Under the pieces are notes generated by a model. That model was given only the letters and a program-made list of their open reading frames with translations, ran no database searches and had not been told where the DNA came from. The translations under genes were made by a program, and so were the position numbers. This document shows, piece by piece, positions 1 to 6,274 of a stretch of DNA of 12,266 nt. This DNA is from G020348385 sp964580235 (GTDB taxonomy: Bacteria; Acidobacteriota; Aminicenantia; Aminicenantales; Aminicenantaceae). Numbering within the stretch: the first letter of the stretch is position 1; each line of letters opens with the position of its first letter. The stretch spans positions 1-12,266 of the forward strand of contig CAZOJY010000108.1 of assembly GCA_964580235.1 (NCBI GenBank). The letters are read 5' to 3'.

Positions 1-50
1 TCCGGTAACGTGTCCCTTGATTTTAAGCTCGCACATGAATAATTCAGGGT

Positions 51-80
51 AACCTGGATAATTTATGAATTATCCAGGTT
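51..80. repeat. Perfect 13-bp inverted repeat upstream of the pseudopilin gene
   Basis: The arms AACCTGGATAATT (51-63) and AATTATCCAGGTT (68-80) are perfect reverse complements around a 4-nt loop, TATG. The repeat ends 3 nt before the ribosome binding site AAGGA (84-88) of the gene starting at 97. It is followed by A-rich sequence and has no T-run on either side, so it is not a typical intrinsic terminator. An AATAAT box at 38-43, with a weak TTGATT at 17-22 (15-nt spacing), could be a poor promoter; a transcript from it would begin almost at the hairpin. The repeat could be a dyad operator or a 5' mRNA hairpin. A third, imperfect copy of the arm (AATAATTCAGG, 38-48) lies just upstream. Confidence 0.6.
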
Positions 81-96
81 AAAAAGGATTAATTTT

Positions 97-606
97 GTGA
101 GAGGAACTAAAAAGGAAAAATTTCCTATTGGTATCTGTTTTCATTTGAATGCCTTCACGTTGATCGAGGTTCTCCTTATTGTAGCCATAATCGGGACTCT
201 GTTAGCTCTTTTGATCCCGAGTTATTCAAATCTGCTCGAAAAAGCAAGAACCAACCATGCCATAGCGGATATCGCCAAGATATCATGCAAGCTCGATGAA
301 TTTCTAACAGATTACGGCACACTCCCTGAAACTCTAAACGAACCCATCCAGATATCCGAACCGTTAGACCTGATTGATCCTTGGGGAAATCCGTATGAAT
401 ATCTTGTCATTCTCGGAAAGAAAAAAAACGATATCCAGGGCAAATGGCGTAAAGACAGATTCCTCGTTCCTCTGAATTCGGATTATGACCTGTACAGCAT
501 GGGGAAAGACGAAGAGTCCAGAGCTCCGCTAACCGCCCGCCCAAGTTGGGATGATATTGTCCGGGCAAATGACGGGGGATTCATCGGACTCGCCCACAAA
601 TATTGA
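97..606 (+). CDS. GspG-like type II secretion/type IV pseudopilin
   Basis: This 169-residue protein is a type IV-pilin-like prepilin of the type II secretion major-pseudopilin (GspG) kind. After a 19-residue basic leader comes FTLIEV, with the conserved Glu at mature position 5 (E24), then a hydrophobic helix to about residue 43, then a small globular domain. DPWG (94-97), a SDYDLYSMGKD stretch (128-138) and a DDIVRANDGG tail (152-161) match the GspG fold, where the C-terminal acidic loops bind calcium. The expected role is assembly of a periplasmic pseudopilus after cleavage by a prepilin peptidase. The residue before the cleavage site is Ala (A19), not the usual Gly. The start is GTG with AAGGA 8 nt upstream. 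No other secretion-system gene is visible; the next gene follows after 9 nt. It could serve a pilus-like or Tad-like system instead. The family call is firm, the exact system is not. Confidence 0.88.
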   Translation: MRGTKKEKFPIGICFHLNAFTLIEVLLIVAIIGTLLALLIPSYSNLLEKARTNHAIADIAKISCKLDEFLTDYGTLPETLNEPIQISEPLDLIDPWGNPYEYLVILGKKKNDIQGKWRKDRFLVPLNSDYDLYSMGKDEESRAPLTARPSWDDIVRANDGGFIGLAHKY

Positions 607-615
607 TGTGGAAAC

Positions 616-2781
616 ATGAAATTCGAAAAAACTTTCCTGAGAAGCAAAGTTGCCCAACGCATCGCATCTCTGTTTATCCTGTGTGCACTGATCCCAATCG
701 TCACACTGGCCATCCTCAGCTTCATCCAGGTCACGAAATACCTTCGAGGGCAAAGTTTAATGCGGCTAAGCCAGACGAGCAAAACCCTGTCAATGGAGAT
801 ATATGAGCGACTGTTATTTCTTGAAGACGATATGATAAGACTGGCATCCAACATCCATGAAATCCACCAAAACTCTCGGGCATTATCCTTGTTGAGTAAT
901 GATGAATATCAAAAGGACAGGTTCAAGGGGCTCGTTGTCTATGCAGACTCAGAAGAGCCTGTATCCATCTATGGAAGCATATCCTGTATACCCAAATTGA
1001 CGCCAGAAGAAAAACGTCTCATCCTTGCTGGGAATACCCTTTTGACTACTCATGTTCAAGAAAATTCCTCCTCTCAGATATTTCTTTGCCGGGCCACCAG
1101 ACCAAATTCTGGCGACAAACATTTCCTTCTGGCTGAAGTGGAACCCTTTTATTTATGGTATATGGGATACGAAACTTCTTTGCCTGCCATGACTGAATTT
1201 TTTATCTTGGATCACGACAAAAATGTGCTATTCTCCACCCTTCAATCCTCTCCAAAGCCACCTGAACAGATTTTGGGGCAAACACTCGATTCTTCCTCGG
1301 GTCAATTCGATTGGACCCTCAGAGGAAAAGATTACCTTGCAAGTTATAAGGATATTTTTCTGCGACCCAAATTTCAAACTTCCCATTGGACTATAATTGC
1401 GAGCGAATCAAAAACCTATATTCATTCTCCTATTGCGAGCTTTAAAAAAACATTCTTTTTCATCATTCTTTTATCGCTTTGGATCGTCATTTTCTTGAGT
1501 TTCAATCAGATAAAACGAAGTCTTATACCGCTAGAAAAACTGAAGGCCGGGGCCCAACGTTTGGCAAAAAGAGATTTTAACACAAAAGTCATCATAGCCA
1601 GTCGGGACGAATTTGCTGATTTGGCCAGAACATTCAACGACATGGCCTATCAATTAGGCAGACAATTTAAGACCCTGACGACGATTGCGGAAATTGATAG
1701 AGCAATCCTTTCTGCTTTTAATGCGGACGATATCGTTGCCACTCTGCTTAATAGAATAAGCGAGGTATTTCCCTGTGACACGGTAGGTGTAACTCTTCTC
1801 GAAAAAAACAATCCAGATAAAGGAATAATACACATCGCAGATGGTAATTTTGTCAAACGGAAAAAAAGAAAATTTTTGACTCTTTCCGATGAAGATGTCA
1901 GAGAGTTGTATAGCCACCAAGAAAATATATTTCTCGAACAAGAGAAATTTTCTCAAAGTTATCTTTTACCTCTGGCTGAAGACGGCATCAAATCTTTCCA
2001 TGTCTTCCCAATACTTATCCAAGGTGCACTGGCAGGCATCATAAGTTTTGGTTATAAAAGAGTGCCAAATTTAACGGAAGAAGATTTAGTCCAGGCTCGC
2101 CAACTATCCAACCAGGCAGGTGTAGCTTTGTCCAATGCCCGCTTGATCGAAGACTTGAGCGATTTCAACTGGGGCACCCTCAAGACTCTGGCTCGTGCCA
2201 TTGATGCAAAATCCCACTGGACTGCCGGACATTCAGAGAGAGTCACAAAATATGGACTGGAAATAGGCAAAGAGATGAAATTTTCGGAGGTGGAAATGGA
2301 GATCCTCCAGCGGGGGGGGCTGCTTCATGACCTCGGCAAGCTCGGCATCCCTAACGAAATCTTAGACAAGCCGGAAAACTTGACCGAAGAAGACAAACAG
2401 ATTTTACAAAAACACCCTCGGTTGGGAGCTCAAATCCTCGAACCGATATCCGCATACACAGATATCATGCTTATCGTGCTGCAGCATCACGAGAATTATG
2501 ATGGGACAGGTTATCCTGAAGGACTTGCCGGGAATGAAATAAGCAAATACAGCCGCATCTTTGCCTTAGCTGATAGATACGAAGCTATGACAGCAGACAG
2601 GCCTTACAGAAAGGCGATCAGCCCTGGAGAAGCGACCAGAATCATAAAAGCGAATTCCGGCACACAATTCGATCCAGCAGTAGTCGATGCATTTTTAAGT
2701 CTCTTGAATAAGAAAAAAGATTTACATCTCTCAACAATCGATGGACAGTCTCCTGGATATTCCACAAGAAGCCCAAAATGA
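616..2781 (+). CDS. Transmembrane HD-GYP receptor (sensor-HAMP-GAF-HD-GYP), likely c-di-GMP phosphodiesterase
   Basis: This 721-residue inner-membrane receptor probably hydrolyses cyclic di-GMP. Membrane helix 1 lies at about 15-38, an extracytoplasmic sensor (Cache-like by size and position) at about 40-275, membrane helix 2 at about 279-297, HAMP at about 298-350, GAF-like at about 352-510 and HD-GYP at about 515-700. All signature residues are present: H539, H571-D572 (LLHDLGKLGIP), H600, HHENYDGTGYP at 624-634, and D653 in LADRYEAMTADRPYR. By family knowledge these bind two or three metal ions and degrade c-di-GMP to pGpG or GMP. The ligand is unknown. It starts 9 nt after the pseudopilin stop with only a weak GGA upstream, suggesting translational coupling. 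A G8 tract at 2312-2319 encodes Arg-Gly-Gly just before the HD pair. No GGDEF domain is fused, so it should only break down the messenger. Confidence 0.93.
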   Translation: MKFEKTFLRSKVAQRIASLFILCALIPIVTLAILSFIQVTKYLRGQSLMRLSQTSKTLSMEIYERLLFLEDDMIRLASNIHEIHQNSRALSLLSNDEYQKDRFKGLVVYADSEEPVSIYGSISCIPKLTPEEKRLILAGNTLLTTHVQENSSSQIFLCRATRPNSGDKHFLLAEVEPFYLWYMGYETSLPAMTEFFILDHDKNVLFSTLQSSPKPPEQILGQTLDSSSGQFDWTLRGKDYLASYKDIFLRPKFQTSHWTIIASESKTYIHSPIASFKKTFFFIILLSLWIVIFLSFNQIKRSLIPLEKLKAGAQRLAKRDFNTKVIIASRDEFADLARTFNDMAYQLGRQFKTLTTIAEIDRAILSAFNADDIVATLLNRISEVFPCDTVGVTLLEKNNPDKGIIHIADGNFVKRKKRKFLTLSDEDVRELYSHQENIFLEQEKFSQSYLLPLAEDGIKSFHVFPILIQGALAGIISFGYKRVPNLTEEDLVQARQLSNQAGVALSNARLIEDLSDFNWGTLKTLARAIDAKSHWTAGHSERVTKYGLEIGKEMKFSEVEMEILQRGGLLHDLGKLGIPNEILDKPENLTEEDKQILQKHPRLGAQILEPISAYTDIMLIVLQHHENYDGTGYPEGLAGNEISKYSRIFALADRYEAMTADRPYRKAISPGEATRIIKANSGTQFDPAVVDAFLSLLNKKKDLHLSTIDGQSPGYSTRSPK

Positions 2782-3182
2782 TCTTCAGAAAAACTTTCAA
2801 TCAACAAAAAAGGCTAGTGATTATCCTTACTTCACTTTTTGTCATAATCACCATGAGTTGTGGAAAAATTACCACGGCAGACGAGGGTCTTATCGGCATT
2901 TGGAAGGCTTCAGACACACGATACGACAATAGTTCCTTTGGAATCAAAAGGAAGTCCATAACTTTCACGACAAAGGAAGGAGATGTCAACAGCTTCAAAA
3001 TCATAGAAGTCAAGAAAGAATTGATGCAAGACAAGGAGTGGGTACAGTATACAATTTTTTACTTAGGTCGTAATCTGCAAAAGGTGGAATTTCCGTTTTA
3101 CTTTCGGCAGGCTGGAAGAGGTGTGATCAGGTTCAAGAATCAGCTTTCTTTAGTTTGGGAAAAAATGCCGATCCACAGGTGA
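2778..3182 (+). CDS. Small putative lipoprotein, unknown function
   Basis: This 134-residue protein has a basic N-terminus, a hydrophobic stretch at about 13-26 and then ITMSCGK with Cys28, so it is probably a signal-peptidase II lipoprotein. The lipobox is loose (Thr at -3, Met at -2). The residue after Cys is Gly, which would send it to the outer membrane under the usual rule. The mature part of about 107 residues alternates polar and hydrophobic residues (GLIGIWKAS, KSITFTTKEG, VQYTIFYLG, RGVIRFKNQ), which suggests a small beta-sheet or lipocalin-like barrel. That is an inference from the pattern. Its ATG overlaps the stop of the HD-GYP gene (ATGA), a sign of translational coupling, so it probably works with the receptor or the pseudopilin. 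I do not recognise a named family. Confidence 0.72.
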   Translation: MIFRKTFNQQKRLVIILTSLFVIITMSCGKITTADEGLIGIWKASDTRYDNSSFGIKRKSITFTTKEGDVNSFKIIEVKKELMQDKEWVQYTIFYLGRNLQKVEFPFYFRQAGRGVIRFKNQLSLVWEKMPIHR

Positions 3183-3329
3183 GGCTGATGCCTGCATAAT
3201 CCGTGGGCCAGGAAGATGGGAAAATCCCGCAAAAATATCCTCTCCCGTGGCGATAGTGTTCTGGGCCAATCCCAGAGTCAGGAAAGGTTGATCCCTGAAA
3301 GTCCTGGGCGGTAACACAAGGATTTCAGC
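3183..3329. other. Convergent intergenic gap with nested short stems, no clear terminator
   Basis: This 147-bp gap separates two convergent genes and has no stem followed by a T-run on either strand. Short stems are visible: GGG/CCC at 3218-3228, CTGGG (3261-3265)/CCCAG (3271-3275) and TCAGG (3278-3282)/CCTGA (3294-3298). The last two are enclosed by GTGTT (3256-3260)/AACAC (3313-3317). CCCAG could pair instead with CTGGG at 3304-3308, so the folds compete. On the minus strand the gap is fully open in the frame of the amidohydrolase after its TAG. It may be a structured RNA, a dispersed repeat or plain spacer; I cannot decide. Confidence 0.4.
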
Positions 3330-5051
3330 CTATTTCTGATATACGATCTTTCCACCGACTATCGTGTAGAGAACCTCAGCCGTTGGAATTTCTTCCTCAG
3401 GCACCGTCATGATGTCTTTGGAAAGAACGGCTATATCGGCCAGTTTTCCCGGTGTGAGCGAGCCCAGAATATCTTCCTGAAAAGAGGCAAAAGCCCCGTT
3501 AATCGTGTAGGAGCGCAAAGCCTCCATTCGGCTCATTCTTTGGTCGGGATAAAAAAGCGATCCTTCCCAGGTTTTTCGTGACACCGTTGCATAATAGCAG
3601 GCGATCGGATTTACATCCTCAACCGGAGCATCTGTCCCGTTGCAGATGACAGCTCCCGTTTTCATCAGCTTCTGCCAAACATAAGCTCCCTCTTCAGCCC
3701 GTTTTTCTCCCAATCGTTTGATTACCCAGGGGCCATCCGATGTGCAATGAATCCCCTGCATCGAAGCGATCACGCCCAACTGGCCAAACCGGGGGATATC
3801 ATCGGGGTGCAGGTGCTGCGAATGCTCGATGCGCCACCGCAGATCTTTTTTCTCAGGGTAGGCTTTGAAAGTTTCCTCATAAATGTTCAGGACCTCGCGG
3901 TTTGCTCTATCCCCGATAGCATGGATATTGAGCTGAAAACCATTCTCTATTGCTATTTTTGCCGTCTCCCGGATGTAGTCGACAGGCGTGGTGTTCAACC
4001 CTGTGCTGGACGGCAGGTCTGTGTAGGGCTCAAGGAGCCATGCACCGTGTGCCCCCAAGGCCCCATCGATCAGGCGTTTGATCGACCGCACCGTTAGGTG
4101 GTTGTTGCCCATGCCGATAATCCTGTACTCGGACAGGCGTTCCTTCAATTGATCATTGCTTGCAGAGGCCATGACATAAAGCCTGAGCCCGAGTTTTTCC
4201 TGTTCCACAAATTCCTTGAAGAGGTCGATGGTTCCGAAAGAGGATCCTGCATCGTGAAAACAGGTGATCCCTTTGGACAGGCATTCTTCATCCGCTAACT
4301 CCACGATTTTTCGCCGCTCGGCGTCGATCTGATCAGGAGTCCGCTCATCCATATAATGACTCAATGCTCTGCCAACAAGCCGCTGGGCTGTTTCCCGGAA
4401 CACTCCAATCGGATTTCCCTCCGGGTCCCTGACAATCTCTCCCCCTGGAGGATCGGGGGTTTCTTTTGTGATTCCTGCCAAAGCCATGGCCTTGGCATTG
4501 GCATAAGCAGAATGACCGCTGGCATGATTGAGCCACACAGGATTATCGGGGGAAACCCTGCTAAGCTCATGATGGAAGGGCAAACCATCGATGTTGGGCT
4601 CGGGGATCTTATCCCATTTCTCTTGATGCCAACCCCTGCCCAATATCCACTCTCCTGGCTGGGCGTTTTTGACGGCCTCTGCAATCATAGCAATGACCTC
4701 ATCCCAGTTCTTGACCCTCATGAGGTCAAGCTGCATTTTTGACCTTCCTATCCCGGTAAAATGTCCGTGGCTTTCGATAAATCCTGGGATAGCCAGCTTC
4801 CCATTCAGATCAATCACATGTGTGGAATCCCCGATGTAGGGTTCAATCTCTTTTTCGCTTCCCACAGCCACGATGGCATCATCCCTGATAGCCAGGGCCT
4901 GGGCTTCTGGAACAGATTCATCGACCGTCACGATCTTCCCGTTCTTCAAGACCAGGTCTGCCGGCTCCTTTTTTGCACAACTAAACGATATCGTCATTAT
5001 AAAAACCGCAGATAAAATAAAAAAAGCATTGAGAATAAATTTGTTAAACAT
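3330..5051 (-). CDS. Lipoprotein amidohydrolase, YtcJ-like (amidohydrolase family 3)
   Basis: This 573-residue metal-dependent hydrolase has the composite beta-sandwich plus TIM-barrel layout of the YtcJ/N-substituted formamide deformylase group. The N-terminal sheet begins at NGKIVTVDE (37-45). The metal motif is HGH (95-97) after IPGFIES. K325 in RSIKRLIDGALG lies where the family has its metal-bridging Lys. NIHAIGDR gives H377, IEHSQH gives H410 and NGTDAP gives D474. The C-terminus (LTPGKLADIAVL, then VGGKIVY) is normal and complete. Residues 1-24 form a signal peptide ending ISFSC (Cys25), so it is probably anchored in the cell envelope, which is not the usual site for this fold. The substrate cannot be named; amides, formamides or cyclic imides are possible. 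The ATG has AGGAGG 6 nt upstream (5058-5063, as CCTCCT) and a strong promoter before it. It is divergent from the reductase gene. Confidence 0.9.
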   Translation of the reverse strand: MFNKFILNAFFILSAVFIMTISFSCAKKEPADLVLKNGKIVTVDESVPEAQALAIRDDAIVAVGSEKEIEPYIGDSTHVIDLNGKLAIPGFIESHGHFTGIGRSKMQLDLMRVKNWDEVIAMIAEAVKNAQPGEWILGRGWHQEKWDKIPEPNIDGLPFHHELSRVSPDNPVWLNHASGHSAYANAKAMALAGITKETPDPPGGEIVRDPEGNPIGVFRETAQRLVGRALSHYMDERTPDQIDAERRKIVELADEECLSKGITCFHDAGSSFGTIDLFKEFVEQEKLGLRLYVMASASNDQLKERLSEYRIIGMGNNHLTVRSIKRLIDGALGAHGAWLLEPYTDLPSSTGLNTTPVDYIRETAKIAIENGFQLNIHAIGDRANREVLNIYEETFKAYPEKKDLRWRIEHSQHLHPDDIPRFGQLGVIASMQGIHCTSDGPWVIKRLGEKRAEEGAYVWQKLMKTGAVICNGTDAPVEDVNPIACYYATVSRKTWEGSLFYPDQRMSRMEALRSYTINGAFASFQEDILGSLTPGKLADIAVLSKDIMTVPEEEIPTAEVLYTIVGGKIVYQK

Positions 5052-5076
5052 GATCGTCCTCCTCTAATCTGGAAAA

Positions 5077-5105
5077 ATTATTCTTGGAATCCCTAATAAA
5101 GTCAA
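5077..5105 (-). promoter_or_regulatory. Sigma70-like promoter for the amidohydrolase gene
   Basis: On the minus strand TTGACT (5105-5100) and AATAAT (5082-5077) are separated by exactly 17 nt, each matching five of six consensus positions. The start of transcription would fall near 5070. That leaves a leader of about 19 nt holding the AGGAGG site, then the ATG at 5051. A second TTGACT overlaps immediately upstream (5110-5105). Confidence 0.7.
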
Positions 5106-5143
5106 GTCAAATCATATAAATCTCTTTTTATGTCCTTCCTGTA

Positions 5144-5172
5144 TTGATACTGATTGGAGAATGTTCTATGAT
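5144..5172 (+). promoter_or_regulatory. Sigma70-like promoter for the reductase gene
   Basis: TTGATA (5144-5149) and TATGAT (5167-5172) are 17 nt apart. Transcription would start near 5179, downstream of the ATG at 5161, so that ATG would not be in the message. The next in-frame ATG, at 5200, would have a leader of about 21 nt with GGGAG at 5181-5185. The promoter therefore decides the gene start. Confidence 0.6.
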
Positions 5173-5199
5173 TGGCTGGTGGGAGAACAGAAAAAAACA

Positions 5200-6207
5200 A
5201 TGCCGGAAATCCTAAACCATGAGATTCGGCTGCGAAACCGTCCGATGGGCTTTGCAACCGAAAACGATTTCGAACTGACTGAGGTGAAAATTCCTGAAAT
5301 CGAGGAAGGTCAAATCCTCGTGCGGAATATCTTCATGTCGGTGGACCCTTACATGAGGGGACGTATGGGAGAGCGTGAATCCTACATCGTTCCTTTCGCA
5401 ATTGGAAAACCCATGGATGGCGGGTGTGTCGGGCAGGTCGTCGAATCCAAATCGGAAAAGTTCCGGGAAGGGGATTATATCCTCGCCAATAAAGGATGGA
5501 GGGAATTTTTTGTAACAGACGGCAAAGGACTTATCCCGATCGACCCCAATGCCGCTCCCATCCAGAACTATCTGGGTATCCTTGGAATGCCCGGATTTAC
5601 CGCATATGTCGGGCTGTTGGACATCGGAAAACCCAAGGAAGGAGACACCGTCTTTGTTTCTACAGCCGCTGGTGCTGTCGGCTCTCTTGTTTGCCAGATT
5701 GCCAAGATCAAGGGATGCCGCGTGGTCGGAAGCACAGGATCGGACGAAAAAGTGGACTGGCTTCTGCAGGAAGCCGGCATAGACGGGGCTTTGAACTACA
5801 AGACCGCCGACAGCCTGACGGATGAGATCAAAAAACGCTGCCCTGATGGCATCGACATCTATTACGACAATGTGGGCGGAAGTCATCTGGAATTGGCCAT
5901 CGAACAGATGAACGATTTCGGACGAATCGTCCTCTGCGGAATGATTTCCATCTATAACGCCACCCGGCCGCCGCGGGCTCCCAGAAATCTCATTTCTGCC
6001 ATCTCCAAACGCCTGACTCTCAAAGGCTTCATCGTTAACGACCATAACGACCGCCTGTCCCAATTTCACCATGACATGCAGCAATGGAGAAAGGAGGGAC
6101 GGATTCATTGGAAAGAGACCATTGTTCAAGGCCTCGAAAACGCTCCGAACGCTTTTCTCCGGCTTTTTGCCGGCAGCGGTTTTGGAAAAATGCTGGTCAA
6201 ACTCTAA
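5200..6207 (+). CDS. NADPH-dependent alkenal/enone reductase (zinc-independent MDR family, CurA/PTGR-like)
   Basis: This 335-residue cytoplasmic medium-chain reductase belongs to the group of prostaglandin/leukotriene B4 reductases and bacterial CurA/YncB, which use NADPH to reduce the C=C bond of alpha,beta-unsaturated carbonyls. Family hallmarks are SVDPYMRGRM (47-56), GMPGFTAY (129-136), the dinucleotide loop AAGAVGS (156-162), YDNVGG (222-227) and GRIVLCGMIS (241-250). The zinc ligands of classic alcohol dehydrogenases are absent. The 5200 start is preferred over 5161. The family normally begins shortly before a NRP-type motif, the 5161 ATG has GGAG only 1 nt away, and it lies upstream of the likely transcription start. 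The site GGGAG is 14 nt from ATG, which is rather far. A likely role is detoxifying reactive aldehydes and enones. The next gene follows after 67 bp on the same strand. Confidence 0.88.
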   Translation: MPEILNHEIRLRNRPMGFATENDFELTEVKIPEIEEGQILVRNIFMSVDPYMRGRMGERESYIVPFAIGKPMDGGCVGQVVESKSEKFREGDYILANKGWREFFVTDGKGLIPIDPNAAPIQNYLGILGMPGFTAYVGLLDIGKPKEGDTVFVSTAAGAVGSLVCQIAKIKGCRVVGSTGSDEKVDWLLQEAGIDGALNYKTADSLTDEIKKRCPDGIDIYYDNVGGSHLELAIEQMNDFGRIVLCGMISIYNATRPPRAPRNLISAISKRLTLKGFIVNDHNDRLSQFHHDMQQWRKEGRIHWKETIVQGLENAPNAFLRLFAGSGFGKMLVKL

Positions 6208-6217
6208 AATATTCCTC

Positions 6218-6246
6218 TTGCCAACGGAATCTGTTTCTGTAATCAT
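6218..6246 (+). promoter_or_regulatory. Possible promoter before the S9 peptidase gene
   Basis: TTGCCA (6218-6223), a 17-nt spacer and AATCAT (6241-6246) preceded by TGT give a weak -35 with an extended -10-like box. The -10 matches only four of six positions. The peptidase may also be read through from the reductase promoter. Confidence 0.3.
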
Positions 6247-6274
6247 GTCCTCAGCTTGTCAAAAGGAGGCTCGG

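Noticed and set aside
3183..3329. Cobalamin riboswitch, suggested by AGAGTCAGGA near 3274-3283
   Set aside because: The core GGTGAAA-type and CCCGC-ACTGT elements are not present in the right order, and no B12-related gene lies downstream on either strand.
5161..5199. Longer N-terminus of the reductase from ATG 5161
   Set aside because: GGAG is only 1 nt from that ATG, the -10 box lies within the extension, and homologues begin near residue 14 of the long form.
5212..6246. Long minus-strand open frame opposite the reductase gene
   Set aside because: It is antisense to a clearly recognised reductase, has no family motifs and no promoter or ribosome site. It is a codon-bias shadow.
6071..6274. 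Upstream extension of the S9 peptidase frame
   Set aside because: It overlaps the reductase gene in another frame. AAGGAGG lies 5 nt before the ATG at 6275, and the signal peptide begins there.
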